From assembly GCA_028015205.1 (NCBI GenBank), contig CM051521.1, positions 98,618,513-98,682,512 of the forward strand: a stretch of 64,000 nucleotides of DNA, read 5' to 3'. A program made the position numbers and the translations under genes. The notes under the pieces are model-generated. The model was not told the origin of the DNA and did not search any database. It worked only from the letters and a program-made list of their open reading frames with translations. Below are positions 1 through 12,709 of the stretch, piece by piece. Within the stretch, counting starts at the first letter, position 1, and each line of letters opens with the position of its first letter. Origin of the DNA: Mytilisepta virgata (taxonomy: Eukaryota > Mollusca > Bivalvia > Mytilida > Mytilidae).

Positions 1-585
1 CTATGGTAATACATTTATGATATTTCACAGCTACAATCAACTTATAGTACAAAACAAGTTTGCAACATTTGATTCATGACCTACATTTTATGCTTGAGTG
101 ACTTTGGTTAAATTTTTGCATTTAGGTGCATTGTTAAAGAACTTCTGGGAACATATTAATGATATTGCAAAACCTAATCATCTTCTGAAAAACAACACAA
201 CTTAGCAAACTTTGATGATATGGCAATGATATTTACAACTACAATTGTCTTACAGTTCATTTACATGGGACTGCATTTAATACTCAGTGAAGAATAATAT
301 ACACTGATAATTGTGAACAAACCCTGAATTGTAAGATTTAATCTTTTATTAAATAATAGTCCAATACACTAAACCTATTCTTGGCAAAGAGAGAACAGGA
401 ATAAACCAGTAGGGCAACATTTACTGAAAAAAAATCTGCAAAAATTTAACAAAAAATACATCTCTGAACTACTTTGCCATATACATGTACATGTATCTAA
501 TGCTCCACAGAGGATCCATTTTCGAAATTGGTCTTGGCTGTTCCACTCTTGAACTTGTATGTCCACTTTCACTAAAAACAATAAA

Positions 586-2153
586 ATGCTCTGCTGGGCG
601 CAGCTAGATACGACCGCAGATGTCGAACCCTGAATAGTTGGGGCAATTATGAACACAACATTCAAGCTTGATACAATACTGAATTTGGATTCTGAATAAA
701 TATTTGACACAGCATAGGTTTCTGACACAGAATGAATGTTGTCTAAGAACTTAAAAATTTTTAATTTACCTATTCACACCATATCAGTATTATTTGTTTT
801 TATATATAAATCAGAAATAACCAATTTAAAATTTAAAATTGGGCACACATATCAATTTCTTGCTATTGCGCAATACTGTGCAATTGAAAATTTCTTCAAA
901 TATTTGACACATAATAGGTTTCTGACACAGAATAACTGAAATAAAGAACTTAGAATTGGTCATATGATTTGAATTTATATTCAATTTTTTGCTTCTTGTG
1001 CAATACAATATGCTGTGGAGAATTCCCCCCCCCCCCCAAAAAAATAATTTACCCCTTTTTTAGCTTTAATTTTGGACCCCGATTTGGACCAACTTGAAAA
1101 CTGGGCCCATAATAAAAAAAACTAAGTACATGTTTAGATTCAGCATATCAAAGAACCCCAAGAATTCAATTTTTGTTAAAATCAAACTAAGTTTAATTTT
1201 GGACCCTTTGGACCTTAATGTAGACCAATTTGAAAACGGGACCAAAAATTAAGAATCTAAATGCACGGTTAGATTCGGCATATCAAAGAACCTAACTAGT
1301 TCAATTTTCGATGAAATCAAACAAAGTTTAATTTTGGACCCCGATTTGGACCAACTTGAAAACTGGGCCCATAATAAGAAAACTAAGTATATGTTTAGAT
1401 TCAGCATATCAAAGAACCCCAAGAATTCAATTTTTGTTAAAATCAAACTAAGTTTAATTTTGGACCCTTTGGACCTTAATGTAGACCAATTTGAAAACGG
1501 GACCAAAAATTAAGAATCTAAATGCTTGGTTAGATTCGGCATATCAAAGAACCCCAATAGTTCAATTTTCGATGAAATCAAACAAAGTTTAATTTTGGAC
1601 CCTTTTGGCCCCTAATTCCTAAACTGTTGGGACCAAAACTCCCAAAATCAATCCCAACCTTCCTTTTGTGGTCATAAACCTTGTGTTTAAATTTCATAAA
1701 TTTCTATTTACTTATACTAAAGTTATTGTGCAAAAACCAAGAAAAATGCTTATTTGGGCCCTTTTTTAGCCCCTAATTCCTAAACTGTTTGGAGCAAAAC
1801 TCCCAAAAACAATCCCAACCTTCCTTTTGTGGTCATAAACCTTGTGTTAAAATTTCATAGATTTCTGTCTACTTATACTAGAGTTATTGTGCGAAAACCA
1901 AGAAAAATGCTTATTGGGCCCTTTTTTGGCCCCTAATTCTTAAACTGTTGGGACCAAAACTCCCAAAATCAATCCCAACCTTCCTTTTGTGGTCATAAAC
2001 CTTGTGTTTAAATTTCATAGATTTCTATTAACTTATACCAAAGTTATAGTGCGAAAACCAAATGTCTTCAGACGACGACGCTGACGACGGACGATGACGA
2101 CGACGACGCCAACGTCATACCAATATACGACCGCAAAAATTTTGCGGTCGTAT
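586..2153 (+). mobile_element. Family E element, copy 1 (non-autonomous, Helentron/pearl-like)
   Basis: The 5' end near 586 has the palindrome GCTGGGCGCAGC followed by ATACGACCGCAGATG. The core has ~240-260 bp units (rich in TTTGGACC, 1050-1600) and ~160 bp units (CCTAATTCCTAAACTG at about 1611, 1772 and 1932). A GAC-rich microsatellite (2070-2108) precedes the 3' hairpin at 2125-2153, arms ATACGACCGCAAAA / TTTTGCGGTCGTAT, then AAAAATT. No transposase ORF. Membership in a Helentron-like class is inferred from the end structure. Confidence 0.7.
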
Positions 2154-2183
2154 AAAAATTGATTAAAATTTTGTTTAGTTTTT

Positions 2184-5100
2184 ATACGACCGCAAAATTT
2201 TTGCGGTGGTATATTGGTATGATGTTGGCGTCGTCGTCGTCCGTCGTCTGTGTCGTCGTCCGAAGACATTTGGTTTTCGCACTATAACTTTAGTATAAGT
2301 TAATAGAAATCTATGAAATTTAAACACAAGGTTTATGACCACAAAAGGAAGGTTGGGATTGTTTTTGGGAGTTTTGGTCCCAACAGTTTAGGAATTAGGG
2401 GCCAAAAAAGGGCCCAATAAGCATTTTTCTTGGTTTTCGCACAATAACTTTAGTATAAGTAGACAGAAATCTATGAAATTTTAACACAAGGTTTATGACC
2501 ACAAAAGGAAGGTTGGGATTGTTTTTGGGAGTTTTGCTCCCAACAGTTTAGGAATTAGGGGCTAAAAAAGGGCCCAAATAAGCATTTTTCTTGGTTTTTG
2601 CACAATAACTTTAGTATAAGTAAATAGAAATTTATGAAATTTAAACACAAGGTTTATGACCACAAAAGGAAGGTTGGGATTGATTTTGGGAGTTTTGGTC
2701 CCAACAGTTTAGGAATTAGGGGCCAAAAGGGTCCAAAATTAAACTTTGTTTGATTTCATCGAAAATTGAACTATTGGGGTTCTTTGATATGCCGAATCTA
2801 ACCAAGCATTTAGATTCTTAATTTTTGGTCCCGTTTTCAAATTGGTCTACATTAAGGTCCAAAGGGTCCAAAATTAAACTTAGTTTGATTTTAACAAAAA
2901 TTGAATTCTTGGGGTTCTTTGATATGCTGAATCTAAACATGTACTTAGTTTTTAGCTCACCTGGCCTAAAAGGCCATGTGAGCTATTCTCATCACTTTGC
3001 GTCGTCGTCGTCGTTGTCGTATGTCGTCGTAAACTTTTCACATTTTTATCAACTCCTCTGAAACCACTGAACCAATTTAAACCAAACTTAAGTGGAATGG
3101 TCCTTGGATGGTCCCCTTTAAAATCTGTGTTTGGTTTTCCCGGGCACCATCCAATATGGCTGCCATGGTCGGACATAGTTTAACCTTGGATCCTATGGGA
3201 ATTTTAACATTTTCGTTATCTTCTCTGAGACCATTAGGCCAATTTGAACCAAACTTTGGTGGAATGGTCCTTGGGTGGCCCCTTTTAAAATGTGTGTTCG
3301 GTTTCCCCGAACGCCATCCAACATGGCCGCCATGGCTGGACTTAGTTTAACATTGAGCCTATGGGAATTTTACTTTTTCGTCAACTCCTCTGAAACCAGT
3401 GAACCAATTTAAACCAAACTTAAGTGGAATGGTCCTTGGATGGTCCCCTTTAAAATCTGTGTTTGGTTTTCCGGGGCACCGTCCAATATGGCTGCCATTG
3501 TTGGACATAGTTTAACCTTGGACCCTATAGGAATTTTAACATTTTCGTTATCTTCTCTGAGACCATTAGGCCAATTTGAACCAAACTTTGGTGGAATGGT
3601 CCTTGGGTGGCCCCTTTTAAAATTTGTGTTCGGTTTCCCCGAACGCCATCCAACATGGCCGCCATGGTTGGACTTAGTTTAACATTGAGCCTATGGGAAT
3701 TTTACTTTTTCGTCAACTCCTCTGAAACCACTGAACCTATTTAAACCAAACTTAAGTGGAATGGTCCTTGGATGGTCCCCTTTAAAAAAGTTTTGTTCGG
3801 TTTTCCGGGGTCCCGTCCAATATGGCTGCCATGGTTGGACATAGTTTAACCTTCGACCTTATGGGAATTTTAACATTTCTGTTATCTTCTTTGAGACCAT
3901 TAGGCCAATTTGAACCAAACTTTGGTGGAATGGTCCTTTGGTCGCCCCTTTTAAAATTTATGTTCGGTTTCACCGAACGCATATGAACATAGCCGCCATG
4001 GCTGGACTTAGTTTAACATTGAGCCTATGGGAATTTTACTTTTTCGTCAACTCCTGAAACCACTGAACCAATTTAAACCAAACTTAAGTGGAATGGTCCT
4101 TGGATTTTCTCCTTTAAAATTTATGTTCGGTTTTCCGGGGTGCCGTCCAATATGGCTGTCATGGTCGGACATAGTTTAACCTCGGACCCTATGGGAATTT
4201 TAACATTTTCGTTATCTTCTCTGAGATCATTAGGCCAATTTGAACCAAACTTTGGTGGAATGCACCTTGGGTGGCCCCTTTTAAAACTTATTTTCGGTTT
4301 CCTTGAACGTCATCCAACATGGCCGCCATGGCTGGACTTAGTTTAACATTGAGCCTATGGGAATTTTATTTTTTTCGTCAACTCCCCTGAAACCACTGAG
4401 CCAATTTGAACCAAATTTGGTGGAATGGTCCTTGGGTGGCCTCTTTCCAAACTTATGTCTGGCATCCCCGACTTCCATCCGACATGGCTGCTGTTACTGA
4501 AAATAGAAAAGGGGGGGGGGGGATGAATTTCCAAAATCTTCTTCTATGAAACTACAAGGTCAGTTGCAACCAAACTTGGCAGTAGTTGTCCTTAGGAGGT
4601 TCTCTTTTAGAAGGATGTCCTATGACCCGGACTGTTAACCAAGATGGCAGCCACAGCCGAACTTAGTTAAACATATGGCCCTATGGGAAAATTCATTGAA
4701 AAATCTTCTTGGCTGTAAGCACTTGACCAATTGGAACCAGACTTTGCAGCAATGGTCCTTAGGACGTCCTATTTCAGAATTATCTGATTTTGTGGACTGC
4801 GAACCAAGATGGCCGACAGAGCCAAACTTAGTTTAACATAGAACCCTATGCGAAATTCACTCAAAAATCTTCTGGTCTGAAACCACTCAGCCAATTAGAA
4901 CTAGACTTGGTAGCAATGGTCCTTAAAATGGTTCTCTTTTATAAATGTGTCCATTGACCTAGACTGTCAACCATGAGGCTGCCACAGCCGAACTTAATTG
5001 AACATAGAACCCTATAGAAAAACCAGCCAAATCTTTAGTCCTGCTCAAGATGAAAAGTTCAACGCAGGTGAGCGATACAGGCTCTTTAGAGCCTCTAGTT

Positions 5101-6850
5101 TTATTATGGGCCCAGTTTTCAAGTTGGTCCAAATCGGGGTCCAAAATTAAACTTTGTTTGATTTCATCGAAAATTGAACTATTGGGGTTCTTTGATATGC
5201 CGAATCTAACCGTGCATTTAGATTCTTAATTTTTGGTCCCGTTTTCAAATTGGTCTACATTAAGGTCCAAAGGGTCCAAAATTAAACTTAGTTTGATTTT
5301 AACAAAAATTGAATTCTTGGGGTTCTTTGATATGCTGAATCTAAACATGTATTTAGTTTTTTTATTATGGGCCCAGTTTTCAAGTTGGTCCAAATCGGGG
5401 TCCAAAATTAAACTTTGTTTGATTTCATCGAAAATTGAACTATTGGGGTTCTTTGATATGCCGAATCTAACCGTGCATTTAGATTCTTAATTGTTGGTCC
5501 TATTTTCAAATTGGTCTACTTTAAGGTCCAAAGGGTCCAAAATTAAACTTAGTTTGATTTTAACAAAGATTGAATTCTTTGGGTTCTTTGATATGCTGAA
5601 TCTAAACATGTACTTAGTTTTTTTATTATGGGCCCAGTTTTCAAGTTGGTCCAAATCGGGGTCCAAAATTAAAGCTAAAAAAGGGGTAAATTTTTTTTTT
5701 TTTTTGGGGGGGGGGGGGAATTCTCCACAGCATATTGTATTGCACAAGAAGCAAAAAATTGAATATAAATTCAAATCATATGACCAATTCTAAGTTCTTT
5801 ATTTCAGTTATTCTGTGTCAGAAACCTATTATGTGTCAAATATTTGAAGAAATTTTCAATTGCACAGTATTGCGCAATAGCAAGAAATTGATATGTGTGC
5901 CCTGTTATCAAAACTTTATTATTAACAAATTCCATTGGAAATTTGCCAATAACTCTAGTTTAATGAACTTCATTGGAAATTTGCCAATATAAAATGTGCT
6001 GATGAAGCTTTTTTGTTTATCTCATCTAAACTGCTTTTAAATTATGTATATTTAAAATTTGTCATCCATGACTATGATGTCATTTTCTATATTAATATGT
6101 TATGGTGTATTTAAATGGGCTGTTATGGTTGCAAAGTATAAAGAAATGGGGGGGGGGGGGGGGGTTGAAAACAAAATTTAGGGGGGGTAAATGAGAAATT
6201 AGGGAGGGGGTAATTTTTTTCTCATTTCATATTTCATAAATTAAAAAGAAAATTTCAAATTTTTTTTTAGCAAAAAAAAGGGGGGGTTACAATAAATTTT
6301 ATTGTTTTTTGTTTTTTTTTTTGGGAGGGGGGTCAATGTGCAACTTCATAGTGTATTGCACAAAAGCTAAAAAAAGGGGTAAATTATTATTTTTTTTGGG
6401 GGGGGGTTGCAATTCTCCACAGCATATTGTATTGCACAAGAAGCAAAAAATTGAATATAAATTGAAATCATATGACCAATTCTAAGTTCTTTGATTTCAG
6501 TTATTCTGTGTCAGAAACCTATTATGTGTCAAATATTTCAAGAAATTTTCAGTTGCACAGTATTGCGCAATAGCAAGAAATTGATATGTGTGCCCAATTT
6601 TAAATTTTAAATTGGTTATTTCTGATTTATATATAAAAACAAATAATACTGATATGGTTTGAATAGGTAAATTAAAAATTTTTAAGTTCTTAGACAACAT
6701 TCATTCTGTGTCAGAAACCTATGCTGTGTCAAATATTTATTCACAATCCAAATTCAGTATTGTATCAAGCTTGAATGTTGTGTTCATAATTGCCCCAACT
6801 ATTCAGGGTTCGACATCTGCGGTCGTATCTAGCTGCGCCCAGCGGAGCAT
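2184..6850 (-). mobile_element. Family E element, copy 2, inverted and interrupted
   Basis: Reverse-complement copy of the element at 586-2153, starting with its 3' hairpin (2184-2212) and ending with the matching 5' end (GCGGTCGTATCTAGCTGCGC near 6820-6850). It is longer because a family F element is inserted at 2954-5098, the ~260 bp core unit is repeated (5099-5680), and the 5' part (stretch around CAGCATATTGTATTGCACAA) is present twice (5720-5910 and 6410-6600), separated by G-rich filler at 6150-6400. Confidence 0.68.
2954..5098 (-). mobile_element. Family F element F1 inserted inside family E copy 2
   Basis: In minus orientation it begins CTAGAGGCTCTAAAGAGCC, TATCGCTCACCTG and ends GGCCAGGTGAGCT, with 3' hairpin arms AGCTCACATGGCC / GGCCAGGTGAGCT. 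The core is a ~332 bp higher-order tandem repeat (the AACTCCTCTGAAACCA string near 3051, 3383, 3715, 4050, 4380), itself a dimer of ~166 bp. A GTC-rich microsatellite (GAC in element orientation) lies beside the 3' hairpin. It splits a poly-T tract that is unbroken in the sister E units. Confidence 0.78.
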
Positions 6851-7250
6851 TTTATTTAAAAATTTTCTGGAAGTTATGAATGTTTTCATTGTGTTTAGAT
6901 TAATCAGATTTGCATAAACATTCCACATGAAAGATACATTCTAGTTCAGCTTAATATTTAAGGCCCCGCAGCGGATGATGCAGGACCCTAGTTTTCACTG
7001 CCGTTTTTGTCCTTCAGCAATTGTTCTTAGCACTCTCAATTCTATATTTCTCAACGGATTTCAACTGAATTTATATGGAAGGTGTTTTAGTGCTGTAGAT
7101 TTTACATTTTTTATCCATTTTAACCAAGTTTATGTGGAAGTTGTATATTGACAATGTACAATCAGAGATATTTTTCTGTTCTCTACAACAATATATATGA
7201 TCACATCACAGTATTCTAGAATATCAGAAAATCTGTTTATATTTTTGCAG

Positions 7251-7551
7251 ATTTGAATGGCATTCCACCAGCATGTTATTGGGAGAAAGTGAAGTGACCA
7301 TTACATGGGATATCTCAATGACACAACAGATAGGCACATACCGTATCCAATATTTTGGAAACTGGAAGGAAATAAGTGGATCAGTTACAACATTTAGGGG
7401 CAGTTCAAAACCATTTAAAGTTACATCATTGAAAAGTTACTATAAAAACAAACTGAGAAAGCTATCTTTACAAGAGAAGCTGAAGAGGACGATGGCATTG
7501 AATAATGACATTCTTCAATCAAAATATCTCATTCCACAAAATGTTGAATGA
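7251..7551 (+). CDS. ASAH2: Neutral ceramidase, terminal coding exon (partial gene)
   Basis: Neutral ceramidase hydrolyses the N-acyl bond of ceramide at membranes or in the extracellular or lumenal space; its C-terminal Ig-like domain is needed for the mature enzyme. The exon follows a TTTTTGCAG acceptor and starts with one carried-over base, then reads FEWHSTSMLLGESEVTITWD. The segment GTYRIQYFGN matches the conserved C-terminal GxYRIRYFG signature of ceramidases, followed by an FRGSSKPFKV stretch equivalent to the usual C-terminus (FEGTSPAFEV in mammals). About 40 further basic residues follow before the TGA, longer than the mammalian protein. AATAAA lies about 165 bp downstream. Catalytic-domain exons were not found between 1 and 7250, so they are either left of the window or beyond the repeats. 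The family assignment is strong; the splice phase is inferred. Confidence 0.86.
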
Positions 7552-7715
7552 TTATGAATCAGTATGCATTATAACTACTTAATTAGTAAATATACATTTT
7601 GTACTTAACAGGGTAAATTGTGCTAGTCACTTTGTGTTAGTTTTTTGATAAATTTTAATTGATTTTTTTATTAATTGTTCTGATTTATTTTGTTACTATC
7701 ATTTTGTAATTTTGT

Positions 7716-7721
7716 AATAAA
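7716..7721 (+). terminator. Candidate polyadenylation signal of the ceramidase gene
   Basis: An AATAAA hexamer sits about 165 bp after the ceramidase stop codon in AT-rich DNA. No transcript evidence is available, so the cleavage site is unknown. Confidence 0.5.
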
Positions 7722-8149
7722 ATTATTTTTCATGAGTGTTTAATGTTTCCTTTACAAACTTTAACTTCACTATTGTATATGTGTTCATCTAACATCTCAT
7801 AAAAAGTGACTTGTAACAACTATGTCTGGAATCTACTCTTTTTCAAAAATTGAACTATATTATAATTGATTAACCAACATTAACCCTGGATTTAGGAATC
7901 CCAGTATCAACAGGAATCTTCCTCTCAATATAATTTTTAATATCATGATTTTTGTTTGAGTTGTCAAACTGATCATAGATACAGACCCCTAACATAATTT
8001 TGAAAGGGTTATTAGCTGGGGACATTTCACCAAAATGCAATCTCAATTGCTCCAGTAATTTCAGAGCAGATTTTTGAATATTTTTTTTTGTTCTATTTTT
8101 ATTAACAGTATCCATATTGGTTGTGCCAAATAAGTTAAAAATTTGTTAA

Positions 8150-9575
8150 TTTCAGACAAGAATTTTTAAGAGAGTATTCCCATAGGATCATATTTCTAAC
8201 TAAGTTGGCATCAGGGTCATCAGATACAATTCTGTTGATGGACCATTGTTGCCAAGTTTGGTTCCAATTGGCTTACTCATTTCAGAAAAGATCATCTTAA
8301 TGTGAATTTTCCAATAGGGTCCTATGTTAAGCTAAGTTTGCCTGTGGAAGCCATCTTGGATGGCGATGCTGGTCATAACATCTAATTCTTAAAGAAGACC
8401 ACCTCAGGATCGTTGCTGCAAAATTTGGTCAGATTGGCTTAGAGGTTTCAGACAAGATCTTTATTTGAATTTCCCATCAGATCCTATGTTAATCTACATT
8501 TGCCTGTGGCAGCCATCTTGGATGGTGGTCTAGGATAATCAGATACAGTTTTGTTTACCAATGCTGCAAACTTTGATTCTAATTGGTTAGGTGGTTTCAG
8601 ACAAGATCTTTACAGGGTTAATACACCTTTTTTGTTCCATTTTTCAATGAATTTTCCAGGAATTTTATGAAAATTCCATACCCAAAGCTGCAGTCAATGT
8701 TTAGGAACTTTAAAAACTATTTTAAACCCATCACATTGTTAAAAGTTCTTTATGTTTGGTACATTTGAAATGGCTTTTCAGGGCAGCTTCCCCTATATGT
8801 AAAATGTTAATTTCTTTGGCACACATTGTACACTTGGCCTTCCCAGAACTGCTCCCATTTGTAGCCACTGTTTGTACTCTTGATTAACAACCCACTTGGG
8901 TTGAAAGTGGTAGTTGCCTGGAATTTGACTTGCAAATTACCGGTACAATGATCATGTTGGCAATGATTTTTTGAAAACTTCAAGTAGCCTGGTTCCATTG
9001 AAAAATAAATTCAATGGGGGAAACTGTGAAAAAAGGAAACCAGGCTACACCCAGTTGGTTTTACAGGTTCCTGGTTTTCCTTTCTTTGTTATACTCAACT
9101 CAGTTTCAGTGCATACTGAGGGAACAGTTTATATAGAAAACACATTGCTCACGATAAACAATATTGAAGATTACACGTTGTAAATAAAAAATACATATAT
9201 TAACAACATCAATTTTCCAGGAGAATTCAAGGACTTTTGACAAAACTTGTTTTCCATGACGTTTTAAGGCCTTTATTTTACAGAATGAAAATCCATGACT
9301 TTTCAAGGATTCAAGGACCCATATGAATCCTGTCTTTGAGTTTTCCCATAGTGTCCTTTTTTAAACTAAGTTCGCATGTGGCAGCCATTTTCGATAAAGG
9401 TCTGGATCATCAGATACAATTCTGGGAGAAGTCCGCCTAAGGACCATTGCTGAAAAGGGGACCACTTGAGGCCCAATTTTGCCAACTTTTGTTTCAATTA
9501 GCCCAGCGGTTTCAGAGGAGATCTTTAAAGGTAACTTTAAGATGAGAGACACGAAGTGATGGCAAGGTGAGCTAA
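8150..9575 (+). mobile_element. Family F remnant F2
   Basis: Degenerate F core (CCCATAGG, CTATGTTAA, GCCATCTTGGATGG) occupies 8150-8612, resumes after an inserted element at 9333 and ends with GATGGCAAGGTGAGCTAAAAA at about 9575. The 5' end and the left arm of the 3' hairpin are missing, so it looks old. Confidence 0.6.
8613..9332. mobile_element. Candidate hAT-like non-autonomous element inside F2
   Basis: The segment interrupting F2 starts CAGGGTTAATAC and ends with the complement of CAGGATTCATATGG. The flanks share TCTTTA / TCTTTG, a plausible short target duplication. No transposase ORF is visible. The superfamily is a guess from the CAGGG termini. Confidence 0.4.
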
Positions 9576-10029
9576 AAAGGAAGCCATAAAGGTCGGTCAA
9601 CTAAATGGGAATTTGTATTAATGTGGGCTATACTGTAATGAAACTTGTTCACAGCTTACTGAACCATTTAAACCGTGCTTGAAACATGACTTCAAGTTTT
9701 ATCCATGTAAGATCACGATTGTTTCTATTGGAAAAGAAATTGATTAATATGCTAACAGATGATGGGGATGGCATTATATGAAAAGACAACATAGGATGTG
9801 TCAATTTTACTCAGATACATAACAAGGTTTATATACAACAGAGCAGCACAAAACAAAAGAATTATCACAATATTCAGTCTGATTGTACAACAGACTTGGC
9901 TCAGCTTTGTGTGCAATGAATGGTCACTCAATAAGGAAGGCTATGTGTATGTATAATGTCGCATATTCCTCATTAAGAATCAGTGTTTCCATCTCTCTCA
10001 AAATTTTGTACAATATGACCTTTTAAATA

Positions 10030-10371
10030 CAGTAGACTCCATAAATTAGGATATCTGATAAAGGAATATCGGGGGGGAAATGGGATATAATATCAAAACA
10101 CCAAACTATTTCTTAGTTATTCTATATTAAATTTATTGGATATTTGCACACCTGGTAATTATCCTGATGATTGGATAGAACATTCATCTAAAGTTGATGA
10201 TAATGTCATTATAATAGAATATTTTTGTTTCTGTGTACAAGAAAATCACTTCTTGAGTCAACAAATTTTCTTTCAAGAAGACAAATTTCATTATATATGT
10301 AACTGAACATATTTATTTGCTCAAATGACCTAGTTCACCAATTTTTATATCCAATTAGCAGGAGTCTACTG
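10030..10371. mobile_element. pogo/Tigger-like MITE
   Basis: Termini CAGTAGACTCC in inverted orientation at both ends, continuing with TAATT-GGATAT similarity on each side, and flanked by TA on both sides (10028-10029 and 10372-10373). Length 342 bp, no coding capacity. CAGT termini and a TA target are typical of the pogo/Tigger branch of Tc1-mariner. Confidence 0.62.
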
Positions 10372-10373
10372 TA

Positions 10374-12709
10374 GTACTTGTCAATTATATTATCTTACTG
10401 GACAATGCCATATACTCAATACTAATGCAGGAAACTTCAGTTTGGAATGTGACTTAAATTTCATGATCTTATGCTGTACTTGAATCATGATTTTGACAAA
10501 TTTACTAAAATCCTTTAAAAACAATAGAATGTTACTGAACAATGGACTTAAACACATCCTTAATATTTGACAAAAGCACCAAAACTTGTGAAACCAAAGA
10601 TGAATTCCTAAATGATTTGCTTGTAACTTTCTTATTATTTTGTATGTACTTTCCAATGATGGCATGTTCAATCTGTTGTAGAAATGTTAACATATCAGAT
10701 CTTCTGATCGATGTCAAAAAACAAACATGTATCCATAACAAATACTAAATCGGGACTATCTATAGAAATTCAAACTAAAAAAAAAAACATTGCAAAATAT
10801 TTTCCGACATTACTCTAAAAATAACAATCTGGATATCTTCTATAGATTTTAGAAATTCTATTAATCCTTCTTTCACTGTCATCTACTCAGGAATAGACAA
10901 TTTCCGATAATGCATCTTTACTAAAACTTATCAATCATTTAAAACACCAATGTATGCATTAAATTCAATTTTAAATCTTATTCTTTCCAAGAAAAATTTC
11001 CAAAATGACAACAACTAAGGTAACTTAATATATGTTTATATGTGCCATACTGTGTACATACCATATTCAGACTCTCGACAAATCCCAATCATTCATGAAA
11101 AATGCACCGATTAAAATAAATCATTCTTTCACCAGCTTTCCATATAAAAATATTAAACAGAATACATGTATAACAAAACAATCACCATTAGCCTTAGGCA
11201 TCTAACATAGCATTTTACACATAATCATCCTTTCATATACCAAAATATTCTTCCCTTCACAATTAAACAAAAAAAAAATTGACTATTGATGTTAACCTTA
11301 AGTGAACTGATTTATAATGGCTCTATGAAAGTTTATATCAAAAATTTAATTTCCTAAATTTACTTTTTCTTAGACTTTCATTTTACTATCATGCCATACA
11401 AAAAAAAACTGAGCTTTTCTGGCAAGGAGGCACCTTTGTTTTTGACCTAATACTACCTGGTATATATTGTGAAGCAAAAAGAACTTTTAGGTGTTTCACA
11501 ATTACAATTTTGACCAAAACCAATTACAACAGAAGATATAATGTCAGACCAGATAAAACTACCAGTCCTATCCACACCATGTATACAAGACTTTAGATGT
11601 ACAATCTAATCACAGGGTTGATATAATGTCATATAAAAGTACTTTGTGGGTTTTTCAGATTCTTATGGAAAAATCAGCTGTATTTATTAACAAAAAATAA
11701 GTAAATGATCCCTATTTGCATATTTTAATTTCCAATCATTCTGTAATATCAGAAATAGAAACTAATTCAATTAGAAAATCTGTAACTTGCATCATTTATA
11801 CTTCAGCTATGTTTATTGGTTGGTATTTCAAGATGTAAAGATTAAAAATGTTTTTTCTTCATTGTACCTGACTACCCCCCCCCCCCCCCAAAAAAAAAAA
11901 AAAATCACTGAAATATAAACCAGATTTGTATTCTGTTAAATAAACACACTTCTTGCATCTATAAACACAAACAAATATAGCAGTAAATGTGAATATGAAA
12001 ACTTTTTATAAAGCAGTAGTAGTACACATAAATATGAATTCTTCATATATGTATGAAAAAGTAACAACAACAAAACAAAAATGCTATTTAGCCATACATG
12101 TAGCTGCCAAAAAATGAAACTTTACAACAAGTTACACTACAAGTTGGTTTATGAAATTGTTAAAATTTTGTGCTCATATACAAAGAATAGTACATATACT
12201 ACAATCCTTTTTTCATACTTGTCAGATTCCCATCTTTTATTTTAAATAATTTGATACAGCAACCAAATAACACAGGTGTTAATCCAGTTCATTTAAAAAA
12301 TATGGTTGAAAGAAGTAAGATTTCCTCCTAGTATCACCAATTTTTCACTTCATTTAAAAAATTGTCAGATAGAGGAAAGAGGGACCACTGAAACTCACAA
12401 GGGACCCACATTGGATCATTTTTGACAACTGCTATCATCTAGGCAATAGGTATTAACAAGTTTGCTTCTAAAAAGAAAAACAAAATCTTAAAGAAAAAAC
12501 AATCTAATTCAGCTATGAAAATAAAGATGACGCAAGTTTGTAGAATAAAACAAAGTACTGCACAAAAGCTACAATGATACGTCTGGAATGACTATATACT
12601 GTGGATTCATTTTATTTTGTTGGACACCAATTTCTGTGGTTTCATATGTCCACTTAATCCACAAAGTATTCTAGGAAATTTATATTTGACTATTACTACA
12701 TAATTACAA
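10374..12709. other. Intergenic stretch without recognised genes
   Basis: AT-rich DNA with scattered stop codons in all frames. A C-run followed by an A-run sits at about 11875-11905. Nothing else was recognised. It could contain distal 3' UTR of CCDC6 but no evidence fixes this. Confidence 0.4.

Noticed and set aside
1249..5793. Open frames such as those reading MVPFSNWSTLRSKG
   Set aside because: They arise by translating the tandem core of family E elements on both strands, recur with the repeat and match no known protein.
11875..11905. C-run followed by A-run as a retrocopy tail
   Set aside because: No gene-derived sequence or target duplication next to it; treated as a simple repeat.
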